Shown here piece by piece: positions 32,973 to 41,579 of a stretch of 64,000 nucleotides of DNA. The stretch is from assembly GCA_963813895.1 (NCBI GenBank), contig CAWFAS010000002.1:330934-394933 (forward strand), read 5' to 3'. The notes under the pieces were generated by a model, which searched no databases, was not told the origin of the DNA, and saw only the letters and a program-made list of their open reading frames with translations. A program made the position numbers and the translations under genes. This stretch comes from DASZWJ01 sp963813895 (GTDB lineage: Bacteria > Pseudomonadota > Gammaproteobacteria > JAURND01). The stretch's first letter is position 1, and each line of letters starts with the position of its first letter.

Positions 32973-35498
32973 ATGCCATTAAAAAAATATCATGCAAAAA
33001 GAGTTTTTAAAAAAACTCCAGAACCTAAGGGAACGCTCCGCAAAAAAATCGCAGGCAAGCTCCCACATTTTGTCGTTCAAAAACATGCCGCTTCACATCT
33101 CCATTATGATTTTCGCTTGGAAATGAATGGTGTTCTCAAAAGCTGGGCTGTTCCCAAAGGCCTACCACTCAAAACAAATGAAAAACATTTGGCTATTGAA
33201 GTGGAAGACCATCCTTATGAATATAAAGACTTTGAAGGCATCATCCCCAAAGGGAACTATGGTGCTGGAAAAGTCATCATTTGGGATGAAGGGGACTATG
33301 AACCACTAGATGATAAAGTCGCGGATCCTAATCGATATTTCACTAAATCTTTAGCTAATGGCCATATCGTTTTTATCTTACATGGGAAAAAATTATCCGG
33401 TGAATTTGCCTTAATAAAAATAAAAGGCAACGGGAAAAAAAACTCCTGGTTAATAATCAAGACTAAAAATAATTCTGCTACTAAAAAATCGCTAGTAGAT
33501 GAACAGTCAGTTCGCAGCGGGTTAACTCTGGAACAACTCCATCAGGGTAATTTTGACTTAACAAAAACACCTAAGGCCGCAATGCCAAAGTCCGTATCTC
33601 CCATGCTCTCGACTGCCGTCACGCAGCCATTTAACCACCCCGAATGGCTATTTGAAATAAAATGGGACGGCTACCGAATTATTGCATTTGTAAGTGGCCG
33701 CCGAATTAAACTGGAAACCCGCAATCATCAGGATTATACGGATTTTTTTGGTCCAATCGCCACAGCATTAGCGCAACTTGATTTAAAAGCGGTATTCGAT
33801 GGTGAGATGGTGGTAGTCGATGACCATGGGCGCTCCAATTTCCAATTAATGCAACAATATCAATCGGAAGGTATTGGCCAATTAATCTATTATGTATTTG
33901 ATTTGATTTGGCTTGACGGCCATGACTTACGCCACGTCCCTCTCACGCAAAGGAAGCAATTGCTATTAGACATTCTCCCCTCAAACAATCAGGTTAAATT
34001 TAGCGAACACGTCGAAAACGAAGGCAAAAAATTTTTTAAAGCAGCCAAAGAGCATCAGCTGGAAGGTATCATGGCCAAGGAGGCAGCCGGCTTTTATCGT
34101 GAAGGTAAACGCACTCATAGTTGGCTTAAAATCAAATCGCGGCCGCAACAAGAAGCTGTTATTTGCGGTTATACTGCCCCTCGTGGTCAGCGCAAATTAA
34201 TAGGTGCACTTATTCTGGGAGTCTATGAGCGTGGTAATCTGCAATACATAGGTCATACCGGTACCGGTTTTAATGAACAAATCATCAAAGATTTAAAACC
34301 TCGTCTAGATCGATTGGCTCAACCAGACTCTCCTTTTAATGTAGCCCCTAAAACTAATGCGGCGGTTACCTGGGTTAAGCCGCAATTAGTGTGTGAGGTA
34401 GCTTTTCATGAGTGGACAGAAAAAGGCATTCTTCGCCAGCCGTCATTTTTAGGGCTACGTATAGACAAATTAGCCCGTTCAGTTGGGCGAGAACCCAGTA
34501 TTTCTACTGAGCAAATTGCTCCCCAGAAAGAAGCTGCTAAACCTCACCCTGCAGCCAAACATCCAGCAAAAAGTGACAGCACTGCGCAATTACCTCCGCA
34601 TGAAGAGGTTATAGTTACTGTGAATCGGCAGCATTTAAAATTGAGCAATTTGGATAAGGTCCTTTGGCCCGAATCAGGATATACCAAAAGAGATTTAATC
34701 GATTATTACCTGCATATTGCCAAATTTATTCTGCCTTATTTAAAAAACTATCCTCAAGTCCTGCATCGTTACCCTAATGGAATTCTAGGAGAGAGTTTCT
34801 ATCAAAAAAATAACCTGCATGTCCCTTCCTGGTTGACTACTTTGCCTATCCATTCAGAGGGTGAAAATCGAGATGTTAATTATTTAATTTGTGAAAATGC
34901 AGCCACATTAATTTACATGGCTAATTTAGGCTGTATTGATATGAACCCTTGGCTATCGCGACGGGATTCTCTAGAGAAACCCGACTATTGTGTGTTGGAT
35001 TTAGATCCCTATGAAATTGAATTTGATGCTGTAATTGAGACGGCTATTGCGATACATAAATTTTTAGACCAACTCGAAGTGAAGCATTTTTGTAAGACAT
35101 CCGGGGCTACGGGATTACATATTTATATTCCCTTTAAAAGCCGCTATACCTTCGAGCAGTCCAAGCAATTTGCCCAATTGATTTTGTCGCATATCCATCA
35201 ACAATTGCCTAAGACTACTAGCATGGAACGTAGACCCGAGAAACGCAAAGGGGCTGTTTATCTGGATTATCTTCAAAATCGTATTGGACAGACTATAGCC
35301 GCCCCCTATTCCATCCGACCCCGGGCGGGCGCGCCAGTTTCTACTCCTTTACACTGGACTGAAGTAAATAAAAAACTATCACCTTTACAATTTACTATCG
35401 CAACTATTGGTAAGCGCTTGGAGAAAGAAGGGGATATTTGGCGGTTTATACTGCGGCAAGGGGTGAATCTTGAAAAAATATTGAAAAAAATGGTTTAA
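32973..35498 (+). CDS. ligD: ATP-dependent DNA ligase D (multifunctional NHEJ ligase)
   Basis: The 841-residue protein has three domains in the Pseudomonas order: 3'-phosphoesterase (about 1-190, with FVVQKHAASHLHYDFRLEM and WAVPKGLP), ligase (about 205-525, adenylation Lys230 in FEIKWDGYRI and motif DGEMVV), and polymerase/primase-like (about 550-841, with LDLDPYEIEFDAVIETA and the conserved KTSGATGLHIYIP). It fills gaps and seals broken DNA ends held by Ku. The start ATG at 32973 has AGGAGGGAG upstream; a start at 32934 would overlap Ku. A Ser/Ala/His/Lys-rich linker precedes the polymerase domain. Confidence 0.95.
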   Translation: MPLKKYHAKRVFKKTPEPKGTLRKKIAGKLPHFVVQKHAASHLHYDFRLEMNGVLKSWAVPKGLPLKTNEKHLAIEVEDHPYEYKDFEGIIPKGNYGAGKVIIWDEGDYEPLDDKVADPNRYFTKSLANGHIVFILHGKKLSGEFALIKIKGNGKKNSWLIIKTKNNSATKKSLVDEQSVRSGLTLEQLHQGNFDLTKTPKAAMPKSVSPMLSTAVTQPFNHPEWLFEIKWDGYRIIAFVSGRRIKLETRNHQDYTDFFGPIATALAQLDLKAVFDGEMVVVDDHGRSNFQLMQQYQSEGIGQLIYYVFDLIWLDGHDLRHVPLTQRKQLLLDILPSNNQVKFSEHVENEGKKFFKAAKEHQLEGIMAKEAAGFYREGKRTHSWLKIKSRPQQEAVICGYTAPRGQRKLIGALILGVYERGNLQYIGHTGTGFNEQIIKDLKPRLDRLAQPDSPFNVAPKTNAAVTWVKPQLVCEVAFHEWTEKGILRQPSFLGLRIDKLARSVGREPSISTEQIAPQKEAAKPHPAAKHPAKSDSTAQLPPHEEVIVTVNRQHLKLSNLDKVLWPESGYTKRDLIDYYLHIAKFILPYLKNYPQVLHRYPNGILGESFYQKNNLHVPSWLTTLPIHSEGENRDVNYLICENAATLIYMANLGCIDMNPWLSRRDSLEKPDYCVLDLDPYEIEFDAVIETAIAIHKFLDQLEVKHFCKTSGATGLHIYIPFKSRYTFEQSKQFAQLILSHIHQQLPKTTSMERRPEKRKGAVYLDYLQNRIGQTIAAPYSIRPRAGAPVSTPLHWTEVNKKLSPLQFTIATIGKRLEKEGDIWRFILRQGVNLEKILKKMV

Positions 35499-35510
35499 AT
35501 CAAACAAGTT

Positions 35511-35608
35511 ACCACTAGAGGCTGCCCCCTTCCTAACCTTCCCCCGCAAGCGGGGGCAGGAACTGGTTGGGCAGGATATATTAAGTTATGCACCAATCCA
35601 TATTCAGT
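35511..35608. repeat. CTTCCCCCGC-family palindromic element, half copy
   Basis: The left arm ACCACTAGAGGCTGCCCCC, CCTAACCTTCCCCCGC and loop GGTTGGGCAGGATATATTAAG match the left half of copy 1, but the right half is replaced by unrelated sequence. It lies directly after ligD. Confidence 0.8.
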
Positions 35609-35665
35609 TACCTTATGGATAGGTAAGGCATATACGATGCCTTACCGAATCCAAACCTCTGAAGA

Positions 35666-36187
35666 CTAAGCCATCTTAGAGATTCTAGATGATGTTCTTG
35701 ACGAGGTTCTTGACGAGGTTCTTGATGAAGTTCTCGGCGAGGTTTTCTTTTTAGATCGTTGGTTAGAAACTTTTTTCATTAATTTGGAGGCATTTTTTAA
35801 CCAAGTTTTTTCAAATTGGCTATTAGCCTTTTGTAAGGCTTCAAATTTTTTATGCCTAGCTTGCAGTGAAGATTTTTCTACCTTCAAAGCGTCCAAAGCT
35901 TTCTCCAACAGCATACTAATTCCACTACCTTTTGTGGTTTGATGTCCAGTTGATTTACCTGCCTTGGTGGTGGATTTAATCTTTGTTTTGGCTCTCTTCA
36001 GATCTTGCGAAGTACGAGCAATCGCCTTTTCAACATCTGACAATACTTTAGGAAAAATTGATTTTAGCTTAGCCTGATCAGTGGCTAGGCTAGATTCTAG
36101 TTTATGAATTTGTGTAGAGAACTTTGATAACTTTGATGAATTAGATGACCGACTTCTGCTGGTAGTAGTGGTTCGTTTGGTTGGCAT
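35666..36187 (-). CDS. Basic Lys/Ser-rich coiled-coil protein with C-terminal RTSS repeats
   Basis: The 173-residue protein is very basic, with a Ser/Thr/Arg-rich N-terminus (MPTKRTTTTSRSRSSNSS), a central coiled-coil (about 20-140) and a tail of SRTSS units repeated about four times, ending SRISKMA. In the DNA the tail is a 12-bp tandem repeat. The composition resembles histone-H1-like or DNA-binding linker proteins, which is an inference only; no named domain is seen. It has GGAGG ahead of the start. It is convergent with the Ku-ligD operon, with a half repeat element between. Confidence 0.7.
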   Translation of the reverse strand: MPTKRTTTTSRSRSSNSSKLSKFSTQIHKLESSLATDQAKLKSIFPKVLSDVEKAIARTSQDLKRAKTKIKSTTKAGKSTGHQTTKGSGISMLLEKALDALKVEKSSLQARHKKFEALQKANSQFEKTWLKNASKLMKKVSNQRSKKKTSPRTSSRTSSRTSSRTSSRISKMA

Positions 36188-36544
36188 GGATTGATTCCTC
36201 CTTGAATTGATAAATGATGTAGAGGCTATAATTTTATCACGTTCAGATATTTAGTAAACAAATATATCCATTTAAACCAATTAATTAGGCTATTTTTGTA
36301 ATTTAAAGTCTAAGAAACTTAAAAAAACTCTCCCATAACCCATTTAAGGTGATTATTTCCCCAGATTTGTTATTAGAGATTTATTCATTTTTAACTATGG
36401 AGTTGCTTAATTATGCCTGCTATTTGTTCACATAAACGGTACCCTTGACGGAGGGTTTATTTTTAATCATCATAGATTACAGACTGGAAACTAAAAATTG
36501 ACCATGAGGGTGAACTTTATTTCATATAATTGATAGAGGCTATA
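36188..36544. other. 357-bp non-coding region upstream of the lipoprotein gene
   Basis: This AT-rich interval lies between a leftward and a rightward gene, so it should hold both promoters. A TATAAT-like TATAATT at 36228-36234 and other AT-rich stretches are present but no confident -35/-10 pair. No frame with coding character and no member of the repeat families listed here is seen. Confidence 0.35.
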
Positions 36545-36859
36545 ATGTTAAAAATATTAAAATATCTTCCGATAACTTTTTATTGTGGTGTGTTTTTGAT
36601 TTTAACGGGATGCACAAACCTTTCTTCTCAACCAACTGAGAACCCAAATCCCTTCATATGGCCGACACAAGCTCAACCATACACAATTGACCAAACCTCC
36701 AAAACTCATTCGACTTCTAATACCTCAACGCAATCATCCAGTAACACTATCGAGAAAAATACTCCTAATGGTCAGGCATCTCATACCTCCACTAGCAGCG
36801 ACACAAAAACCACAGGCTCATCTACCACTAAGACAACAACTATTGTTACTCCCGGATAA
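36545..36859 (+). CDS. Small Ser/Thr-rich lipoprotein
   Basis: The product is 104 residues from the ATG at 36545 (MLKILKYLPITF). A TTG at 36530 would add five residues. The signal peptide ends in the lipobox ILTGC (Cys24). The mature part is low-complexity, rich in Ser, Thr and Asn (TSNTSTQSSSNT, STSSDTKTTGSST), with no domain. It is likely an envelope lipoprotein of unknown function. The next gene, an L,D-transpeptidase-like protein, begins 66 bp downstream on the same strand, so the two may be cotranscribed. Confidence 0.7.
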   Translation: MLKILKYLPITFYCGVFLILTGCTNLSSQPTENPNPFIWPTQAQPYTIDQTSKTHSTSNTSTQSSSNTIEKNTPNGQASHTSTSSDTKTTGSSTTKTTTIVTPG

Positions 36860-36924
36860 CTTAAAAATACTATCGAGTTTTTCTTCTGATAGGAAAAAAC
36901 ACTTTCTAACATAATTAGGATTTT

Positions 36925-37509
36925 ATGAATACAGCGGCAACAATCTTTCTTTGCATTGTTCTAGCTACTGGACACAGCTATCCCTGTAGCGTAGGTAAAA
37001 ATGGCATAGCAGCTGCTAAGCAAGAGGGAGATAATAAAACACCCGTGGGCAGCTTTCCCCTGCGCCGTGTATTCTATCGTGAAGATCGGTTGTCTTCCTC
37101 TGAGCTTGCCACTTTGAACCGGATGAAAGAACGCGGTTTCAGTGTCCAAGCGCTGACTCATGATGATGGATGGTGTGATGATGCATCTTCACCTTATTAC
37201 AACCAATACATTAAGCTATCTACCTTCAATCCAGATAAAGTGCCCCATCATGAAAATCTTTGGCTAGATAATCATAGTTATGATGTCATTGTCGTGTTGG
37301 GATTTAATGATAATCCGGTAATATCCGACAACGGGAGCGCTGTTTTTATGCATGTTGCGAGGCAAACACCTGCGGGTAATTATAAGCCAACAGCGGGCTG
37401 TGTGGCATTTTCTAAGCATGATCTCTTACAATTACTGGATAGCGTTACGCTAACTTCACACCTAATGGTGCCAGCACAGGGGAATAAGATTACGCTGGTG
37501 GATAATTAG
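36925..37509 (+). CDS. L,D-transpeptidase (YkuD-fold) family protein
   Basis: The 194-residue protein matches the YkuD-type L,D-transpeptidase domain in its catalytic block: FMHVARQTPAGNYKPTAGCVAF, with His and the nucleophile Cys in AGC. The N-terminal SYPCSVGKNGIAAAKQEGDNKTPVGSFPLRRVFYRED is the first strand region of this subfamily. No cleavable signal peptide is evident: the start MNTAATIFLC is part of the domain. It may therefore act without export or use another route. Such proteins crosslink peptidoglycan or attach proteins to it. It overlaps the convergent MFS gene by 4 bp. Confidence 0.85.
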   Translation: MNTAATIFLCIVLATGHSYPCSVGKNGIAAAKQEGDNKTPVGSFPLRRVFYREDRLSSSELATLNRMKERGFSVQALTHDDGWCDDASSPYYNQYIKLSTFNPDKVPHHENLWLDNHSYDVIVVLGFNDNPVISDNGSAVFMHVARQTPAGNYKPTAGCVAFSKHDLLQLLDSVTLTSHLMVPAQGNKITLVDN

Positions 37510-38711
37510 TTTTCTTGCAGGGGCGAAGGAGTTAATCTTTTTATAATAACCCTCGCCTTACAAACACATATTACGGATAGCATTGAACATACCACCATGG
37601 TGAGCACAATGGGACGTAAAGTACCATCTCCCATAAAGGCTGATAATCCACTCATGCAACCCGCCACTGTTAATTGTAAAGCCCCCATTAATGCCGCAGC
37701 GGTGCCGCTATTTTGTTTAAAAAATTGTAAATAACAAGCTTGATTATTGGGGGAAATAATACCCATCGAACCTATACTCACCATTAATGCCGGCACAAAA
37801 TATACAAGTTCGCGATCATGAAAAAAAGCAACCCACGCCAATGCCAACACCGCCAATGTCTGCAACATCACCGCAAAAAATAACATGGACAGTGAGGATA
37901 ACCAACGTAATAAAATGCGGTTAGTTATGCTTAATAATGCCATCATGGCAATATTACAAGTAACCAAAAAGGCAAAAGTAAATTTAGGCAACCCAAACCA
38001 TGCTTGGTAAATAAATGAAGCATTGGTTAAGAAAATCATCAGAATGCAGAAAGAAAAAGCCTGCAGCAAGATTAAATAGATAGCCACTTTATTTTGTAGT
38101 ACTAATCGATATTGTGACAAAAAACTTAGCTTAGTTGCCGGGGCTTTATGCGGGGGAGCTGGGGACGCGAACACAGTCAATCGGAGCATCACCATAACCA
38201 AAACTGAGTAACAGGCTAAAAATATAAAAATGCCGCGCCAACTTGCTACCGTCAGTATAATACTGCCAATGGTGGGCGCGAGCGCTGGCGCAACGATCAT
38301 CATTAATGCAATCAGGCTGAACAACTTGGCAGATTCTGGACCTTCTGTCCGATCCCTGACAATAGCAGGCACGCTGACCGCACTCCAACCACCTCCAAAA
38401 GCTTGTACAATACGCCACACGATCAGTCCAGACAGCGTTTGACTAAACGCTAGCATCACACTAGATACAGCAAATAATCCTAATCCAATTAACATAATTC
38501 TGGCCCTACCCCAATGATCGGATAATGGCCCACCTATGAGTTGACCAAATGCCAGACTGAAAATATAGACGCTGATACTAAAACCAACTTTACTTATGTC
38601 GGTTTGCAGCGCGCTCGCAATGCTGGGAAATGCGGGTAAGTACGTATCAAATGCAAACGGCCCAATTGCCACTGCCATTGCTAAAATGATTGCTAATCTT
38701 GAAGAGGACAT
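37506..38711 (-). CDS. Bcr/CflA-family drug efflux MFS transporter
   Basis: This 401-residue, 12-helix inner-membrane transporter belongs to the drug:H+ antiporter-1 family. The start MSSSRLAIILAMAVAIGPFAFDTYLPAFP and the motif QLIGGPLSDHWGRARIML (motif A, DHWGR) are characteristic of Bcr/CflA. RIVQAFGGGWSAVSVPAIVRD is motif B. It probably exports bicyclomycin- or chloramphenicol-like compounds or a metabolite. It is 51 bp from oxyR on the same strand and may share a transcript. Confidence 0.92.
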   Translation of the reverse strand: MSSSRLAIILAMAVAIGPFAFDTYLPAFPSIASALQTDISKVGFSISVYIFSLAFGQLIGGPLSDHWGRARIMLIGLGLFAVSSVMLAFSQTLSGLIVWRIVQAFGGGWSAVSVPAIVRDRTEGPESAKLFSLIALMMIVAPALAPTIGSIILTVASWRGIFIFLACYSVLVMVMLRLTVFASPAPPHKAPATKLSFLSQYRLVLQNKVAIYLILLQAFSFCILMIFLTNASFIYQAWFGLPKFTFAFLVTCNIAMMALLSITNRILLRWLSSLSMLFFAVMLQTLAVLALAWVAFFHDRELVYFVPALMVSIGSMGIISPNNQACYLQFFKQNSGTAAALMGALQLTVAGCMSGLSAFMGDGTLRPIVLTMVVCSMLSVICVCKARVIIKRLTPSPLQEN

Positions 38712-38762
38712 TTCAGAATTCCGGAGTGTTATAGTCGATCCTGAGTGAATCGCAACCAGAGG

Positions 38763-39638
38763 TTAGCACATTATTTCTCTGATAAGTGAAACCAGCTGGG
38801 TTAATAGCTTTGTTTTAATGCTGGAATTACGCCATACCACACCGATCGTGCGTGCTGGTTGAGGGGAGTTAAATGGTATATAGCTAAGGTTAGCATCCTC
38901 CCTACAGGCTAATTCAGGCAGCAGCGTAGTACCCATACCTGCTGTGACCATATGGCGTAGAGTTTCTAAGCTAGTAGCCCGGAAACTCCTATTTTCTAGA
39001 GCATTTACTTGACTGCAAACGGCAAGCGCCTGATCGCGCAAGCAGTGCCCTTCTTCTAACAATAATAATTTCATACCAACTAGCGCAGTCTGTTTAATCT
39101 TTTTTTGCTTTGCCAGCGGATGTCCTTTAGGTACTGCCAACATAAAGGCTTCATCAAATAACTGCATGCTAGTGAATTCTGTTCCCGCAACTGGCAACGT
39201 TAGAATCCCTGCATCCAAGTTTCCCTGCTGTAATTTGCTGATGATTTGCGCTGTTTGCTCTTCAAATAAATAAAGCGCTAGTTTGGGAAATGCTTGGGTT
39301 ATAGGGGAAATGACGTAGGGCAAAAAATAAGGCGCCAGGGTGGGGATAATACCTAACTTTATTTCCCCCGCTTCAGGATCTTGCGCTAATTTGGCAATTT
39401 CTCTGATTTGCCCGGCGTGTTGTAAAATTTCGCGGGCATGTGCTACCACTTTCTTACCTACTTCCGTTAACAGCACGGATTTATGACTGCGCTCTAATAA
39501 CGGTACACCCAACTCCTGTTCTATTTTTTTTATCTGCATACTTAGGGTGGGTTGACTGACAAAACACATTTCTGCTGCTTTTCCAAAATGGCCATAGTCT
39601 GCAAGGGATACTAAATAATTCAGATCACGTAAATTCAT
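38763..39638 (-). CDS. oxyR: LysR-type hydrogen peroxide regulator
   Basis: OxyR senses peroxide by forming a disulfide and then activates antioxidant genes. The 291-residue protein has the N-terminal helix-turn-helix (MNLRDLNYLVSLADYGHFGKAAEMCFVSQPTLSMQIKKIE) and the substrate-binding domain. The redox cysteines are at exactly positions 199 and 208 in EEGHCLRDQALAVCSQ, as in E. coli. It is divergent from ahpC, and a good ATAG-N7-CTAT operator lies just before its own start. The order oxyR-ahpC-ahpD resembles that in Coxiella. Confidence 0.95.
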   Translation of the reverse strand: MNLRDLNYLVSLADYGHFGKAAEMCFVSQPTLSMQIKKIEQELGVPLLERSHKSVLLTEVGKKVVAHAREILQHAGQIREIAKLAQDPEAGEIKLGIIPTLAPYFLPYVISPITQAFPKLALYLFEEQTAQIISKLQQGNLDAGILTLPVAGTEFTSMQLFDEAFMLAVPKGHPLAKQKKIKQTALVGMKLLLLEEGHCLRDQALAVCSQVNALENRSFRATSLETLRHMVTAGMGTTLLPELACREDANLSYIPFNSPQPARTIGVVWRNSSIKTKLLTQLVSLIREIMC

Positions 39639-39651
39639 ATAACTCCTTTCA

Positions 39652-39666
39652 ATAGATTTAATCTAT
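39652..39666. promoter_or_regulatory. OxyR-type half-operator ATAG-N7-CTAT
   Basis: ATAG at 39652, seven bases, CTAT at 39663 exactly match the OxyR half-site. After another seven bases, ATAA (39674-39677) and, seven bases later, TGAT form a degenerate second half. It lies 14 bp upstream of the oxyR start codon, next to the AAGGAG ribosome-binding site, a position that fits autorepression. The distance to ahpC (about 290 bp) leaves its link to that promoter open. Confidence 0.7.
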
Positions 39667-39801
39667 TAAGATTATAAAAACAATTGATTATTATTATCTT
39701 CGTATCCGGATTATGCTGTCAACCGTTATCAAAAACTGATGATTTTACGGTGTGTTATTGGGTTGCTATTTAAAAATTATAGCAGCGCCACGCTCATTCT
39801 A

Positions 39802-39945
39802 AATATTAAGTAACTATTCAGCATGTTAACCAAAGAGCCAATAGAGACCGCCCCCATCCTAACCTTCCCCCGCAAGCGGGGGAAGGTTAGGATGGGGGCA
39901 GTTTCTATTGGCTTCCCAGTTACGATGCTGAATAGTTACAATATT
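39802..39945. repeat. Long hairpin of the CTTCCCCCGC family between oxyR and ahpC
   Basis: The core 39837-39912 has arms GCCAATAGAGACCGCCCCC and GGGGGCAGTTTCTATTGGC with CCTAACCTTCCCCCGC inside. The outer flanks are also inverted repeats: AATATTAAGTAACTATTCAGCAT on the left and its near complement on the right, so the full hairpin is about 144 bp. It lies 14 bp upstream of the ahpC start, within the leader, and could affect ahpC expression. Confidence 0.85.
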
Positions 39946-39959
39946 AACGGAGAATAAAC

Positions 39960-40529
39960 ATGTTAACTATTGGCGATACGTTTCCTAAATTCAATGTTAC
40001 TGGCGTAATTTCAAGTGATGTCCACAATGCATTTGTGGATATTAACCAGACTACTTATAGCCATAAATGGCAGGTGATTTTCTTTTGGCCTAAGGATTTT
40101 ACTTTTGTCTGTCCGACCGAAATTGCAGAATTCGGACGCTTGAATAATGAATTTATAGACCGCGACGCACAAGTACTGGGGGTCAGCACAGACTCCGAAT
40201 TTGTGCATCTGGCGTGGAAACAACACAAAGATGAATTGCGCGAATTACCTTTTCCTATGTTAGCGGACGTTAAGCGCCGTCTAACCACTGCATTGGGCAT
40301 ACTGGACAAGAACGAAGGGGTCGCACAGCGTGCTACTTTTATTGTTGATCCACTGCGGGTGATACGTTTTGTGATGGTGACTGATTTAAATGTGGGGCGT
40401 AATCCTAAAGAAGTGCTACGGATTTTGGATGCATTGCAGACGGATGAGTTATGTCCGTGTAACTGGCAAAAAGGGGAACAAACTTTAATGAACCTGGCGC
40501 CACAGAAAAACTTGGAAAGTATTATTTAG
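39960..40529 (+). CDS. ahpC: Alkyl hydroperoxide reductase C (peroxiredoxin)
   Basis: The 189-residue 2-Cys peroxiredoxin reduces organic and hydrogen peroxides. The peroxidatic Cys51 is in DFTFVCPTEIAEFG and the resolving region is DELCPCNWQ (Cys165, Cys167). The sequence is of the group that works with AhpD rather than AhpF, and ahpD follows on the same strand about 100 bp later. An AACGGAG ribosome-binding site is present. In Coxiella the corresponding oxyR-ahpC2-ahpD genes are adjacent (established knowledge). Confidence 0.95.
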   Translation: MLTIGDTFPKFNVTGVISSDVHNAFVDINQTTYSHKWQVIFFWPKDFTFVCPTEIAEFGRLNNEFIDRDAQVLGVSTDSEFVHLAWKQHKDELRELPFPMLADVKRRLTTALGILDKNEGVAQRATFIVDPLRVIRFVMVTDLNVGRNPKEVLRILDALQTDELCPCNWQKGEQTLMNLAPQKNLESII

Positions 40530-40533
40530 CCGC

Positions 40534-40602
40534 CATCCTGAGCACAGCGAAGGATCTCCATCTAGTGGCACCTCAAGGAGATCCTTCGCTGCGCTCAGGA
40601 TG
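40534..40602. repeat. Inverted repeat CATCCTGAGC...GCTCAGGATG between ahpC and ahpD
   Basis: CATCCTGAGCACAGCGAAGG followed by ATCTCC (40534-40559) is mirrored by GGAGATCCTTCGCTGCGCTC and AGGATG (40577-40602). A degenerate half occurs near 15012-15030. It is a common intergenic repeat type in bacteria (GAAGGATCTCC). It stands between ahpC and ahpD and could form a transcript hairpin. Confidence 0.85.
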
Positions 40603-40636
40603 ACAACTGATTCATTTTAAATTTTAGGAGAGACCC

Positions 40637-41152
40637 ATGACTATAGAACAATTAAAAAACTCTTTACCAGAATACGCCAAAGATATCAGGCTGAATCTAG
40701 CCAATGTATTCACAGAAGAAGGCGCCCCCGATTTAACTTTACAGCAAATCTATGCCATCGGGCTTAGCTCTGCATTAGCCACTAAAAATCCCACAGTCAT
40801 TAGTGCATTGATGGCGCAAGTACAATCTTTATTATCTGAAAAAGAAATTGAAGCTGCCAAAGCGGCCGTCACCATCATGGCAATGAATAATGTCTATTAT
40901 CGTTTTATTCATCTGGTCAGTGATAAAAGTTATGCCGCTATGCCAGCTAAATTACGGATGAATATCATTGGCAATCCGGGGATTGATAAAACCAGTTTTG
41001 AACTGAATTGCCTGGCAGTTTCTGCTATCAATGGTTGTGGGATGTGTATGGATGCACATGCACATGAACTGACGAAAGCTGGAGTTAGCAAATTAGCTAT
41101 TCAATCGGCGGTGAGAATTGCGGCAGTGGTCAATGGAGTTGCAATAGTCTAA
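40637..41152 (+). CDS. ahpD: Alkyl hydroperoxidase D
   Basis: AhpD reduces AhpC and has a carboxymuconolactone-decarboxylase-like fold. The 171-residue protein has the CxxC redox motif NGCGMCMDAHAHEL (Cys134, Cys137) with the downstream His of the proton relay, and an upstream Glu in the family position. AIQSAVRIAAVVNGVA is the typical last helix. The ribosome-binding site AGGAGAG is 6 bp upstream. It completes the oxyR/ahpC/ahpD antioxidant cluster. Confidence 0.95.
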   Translation: MTIEQLKNSLPEYAKDIRLNLANVFTEEGAPDLTLQQIYAIGLSSALATKNPTVISALMAQVQSLLSEKEIEAAKAAVTIMAMNNVYYRFIHLVSDKSYAAMPAKLRMNIIGNPGIDKTSFELNCLAVSAINGCGMCMDAHAHELTKAGVSKLAIQSAVRIAAVVNGVAIV

Positions 41153-41181
41153 AAATTAATTATAACAAGGGCGAACTATAT

Positions 41182-41524
41182 CCGATACACTTAGGATTTC
41201 GGTGTTAGAGTAGCTATCCGATGCACACATTTTGTAATTACTAGAAATGCTGAGTACGTCGTTCCTGCTTTACGAATTATCCTAAAATATCAGCCTATCA
41301 AGCAGGAATCTAGTGCCCACCTTTCCAACGGAACGCACAAATGCCAGTCATAACTGTTTATTGCTACTTCACTTTGTTTGAAAATTAGGCACTGGATCCC
41401 CGCTTGATAGGCTGATATTTTAGGATAATTCGGTAAAGCGGGGACGACGAACTCTAATTCTGGCGGCTAAAAAAAATGTGTGCATCCGATAGCTGCTCTA
41501 ACTCCGAAATCCTAAGTGTATCGG
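41182..41524. repeat. Outer inverted repeat disrupted by a MITE
   Basis: The flanks of the MITE at 41214-41492 are 29-bp inverted repeats with one mismatch: CCGATACACTTAGGATTTCGG and TGTTAGAG (41182-41210), and the complement at 41496-41524. Short inverted segments AAGGGCGAA extend further (41167-41175 and 41547-41555). The MITE therefore entered the loop of an existing palindrome. No gene is present in 41153-41579. Confidence 0.8.
41214..41492. mobile_element. 280-bp MITE, copy 2
   Basis: This 279-bp copy has terminal CTATCCGATGCACACAT and is inverted relative to copy 1 at 10044-10323. Shared blocks are TTCTAGTAATTACAAAATG, TATCCTAAAATATCAGCC, GGAACGCACAAATGCC and CTAATTCTGGCGGC. Only a few bases differ. 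No transposase is encoded, so mobility must depend on a source in trans. Confidence 0.9.
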
Positions 41525-41579
41525 GTATATATCTGGATAATATTAATTCGCCCTTAATTAGGCCCGAACTCAGACATTC

